Source of the DNA: Bacteroidetes bacterium UBA5697
GTDB lineage: Bacteria; Bacteroidota; Bacteroidia; B-17B0; Aurantibacillaceae
Length of the DNA: 34,469 nucleotides
Assembly (NCBI GenBank): GCA_002420145.1
Contig: DIHL01000091.1
Coordinates: 1-34,469, forward strand
Direction of reading: 5' to 3'
Every line of letters starts with the position of its first letter. Within the stretch, counting starts at the first letter, position 1. Of the stretch, positions 34,152 to 34,469 are shown one piece after another. The position numbers were made by a program, and so were the translations under genes. The notes below the pieces were generated by a model, which saw only the letters and a list, made by a program, of their open reading frames with translations, had not been told where the DNA came from and searched no databases.

Positions 34152-34468
34152 GAATCAATTTCACTTTCGTTACTCAATCTGTTTAAATTTTTATCAAAAT
34201 ATCTTTCAGAGGTCATTAGAGCTTTTTGAATTCTACTAGCATAATAAATACTATCTAATATTTCTTTTTGTTTTTCTTCAATGATGTGTTTTTGATGGGT
34301 AATCTCTAAGTTAATTTTGTTTTTCTCTTTATAGATTTTAAATACGTAAAATGTAAATCCTAAAACCAATATTAAAACACTAACTATACTCCATAAAATA
34401 ATTTGTTGCCTTTTCCTTTCAGCATTTCTAAAGGATTCAATTTTCTCCTGTTCTAATGTTTCTATGGC
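34148..34468 (-). CDS. Second sensor of the same type, C-terminal part only (partial)
   Basis: The minus-strand frame is open to the right edge, so the gene starts outside the window. The visible ~106 residues comprise a coiled segment (LEQEKIESFRNAERKRQQ), one membrane helix (IILWSIVSVLILVLGFTFYVF), and the linker QKHIIEEKQKEILDSIYYAS, then RIQKALMTSERYF and LNRLSNESEIDS. The linker is nearly identical to that of the next gene, showing the two are paralogues. It also stops without a phosphatase domain. Its stop overlaps the next ATG by four bases (ATGA), so the two are translationally coupled. Confidence 0.82.
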   Translation of the reverse strand, partial: AIETLEQEKIESFRNAERKRQQIILWSIVSVLILVLGFTFYVFKIYKEKNKINLEITHQKHIIEEKQKEILDSIYYASRIQKALMTSERYFDKNLNRLSNESEIDS

Positions 34469-34469
34469 T

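Overview
The window is A+T-rich and comes from a Bacteroidota chromosome, most likely a flavobacteria-like lineage. The evidence is family content typical of that phylum: the gliding lipoprotein GldB, DUF5686 and CarboxypepD_reg-like surface proteins, a TPR/PD40 protein resembling PorE, DUF3127, a PorT-like beta-barrel, lptE next to secG, YfhO-type membrane proteins and TPR sensors linked to SpoIIE-type phosphatases. No rRNA, tRNA, CRISPR array, integrase or intact transposase is visible. Most of the window looks chromosomal; the left edge is a rearranged surface-sugar locus.

Layout. (1) 1-6742: surface polysaccharide region. It holds the 3' end of a transketolase-like gene, a scar made of a frameshifted YfhO 3' fragment and the last ~50 codons of a sugar epimerase, an acetolactate-synthase-like ThDP enzyme, a full-length YfhO protein and a GT-C-like membrane protein. 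(2) 6780-14344, minus strand: envelope biogenesis (secG, a TPR/low-complexity protein, lptE), an M16 zinc peptidase with a DUF5686 barrel, and a secreted TPR-PD40-CRD protein lacking an OmpA domain. (3) 14459-18457: LpxL-type acyltransferase, ferritin, a secreted CarboxypepD_reg-like protein and an orphan histidine kinase. (4) 18471-23352, plus strand: a stress/redox island of Crp/Fnr regulator, pirin with an export-like leader, YceI protein, a 71-aa protein matching only the membrane part of COG3224, a second pirin, OsmC, a Fer4_19-CDGSH protein and beta-carbonic anhydrase. (5) 23409-31834: housekeeping genes (tex, SprT-like, gldB, a beta-barrel, nadE, a zinc-ribbon protein, folB, type I asparaginase, DUF3127). 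(6) 31967-34469, minus strand: two tandem membrane sensors, both ending right after the linker that usually leads into a phosphatase domain, followed by a stand-alone SpoIIE-type phosphatase.

Several hairpin terminators separate the units. Intergenic spaces carry REP/MITE-like palindromes, including a 13-base end shared by two elements at 20011 and 25836. The two most interesting observations are the split sensor/phosphatase operon at the right end and the rearrangement scar at the left end. The redox island is the best candidate for a co-regulated functional unit.
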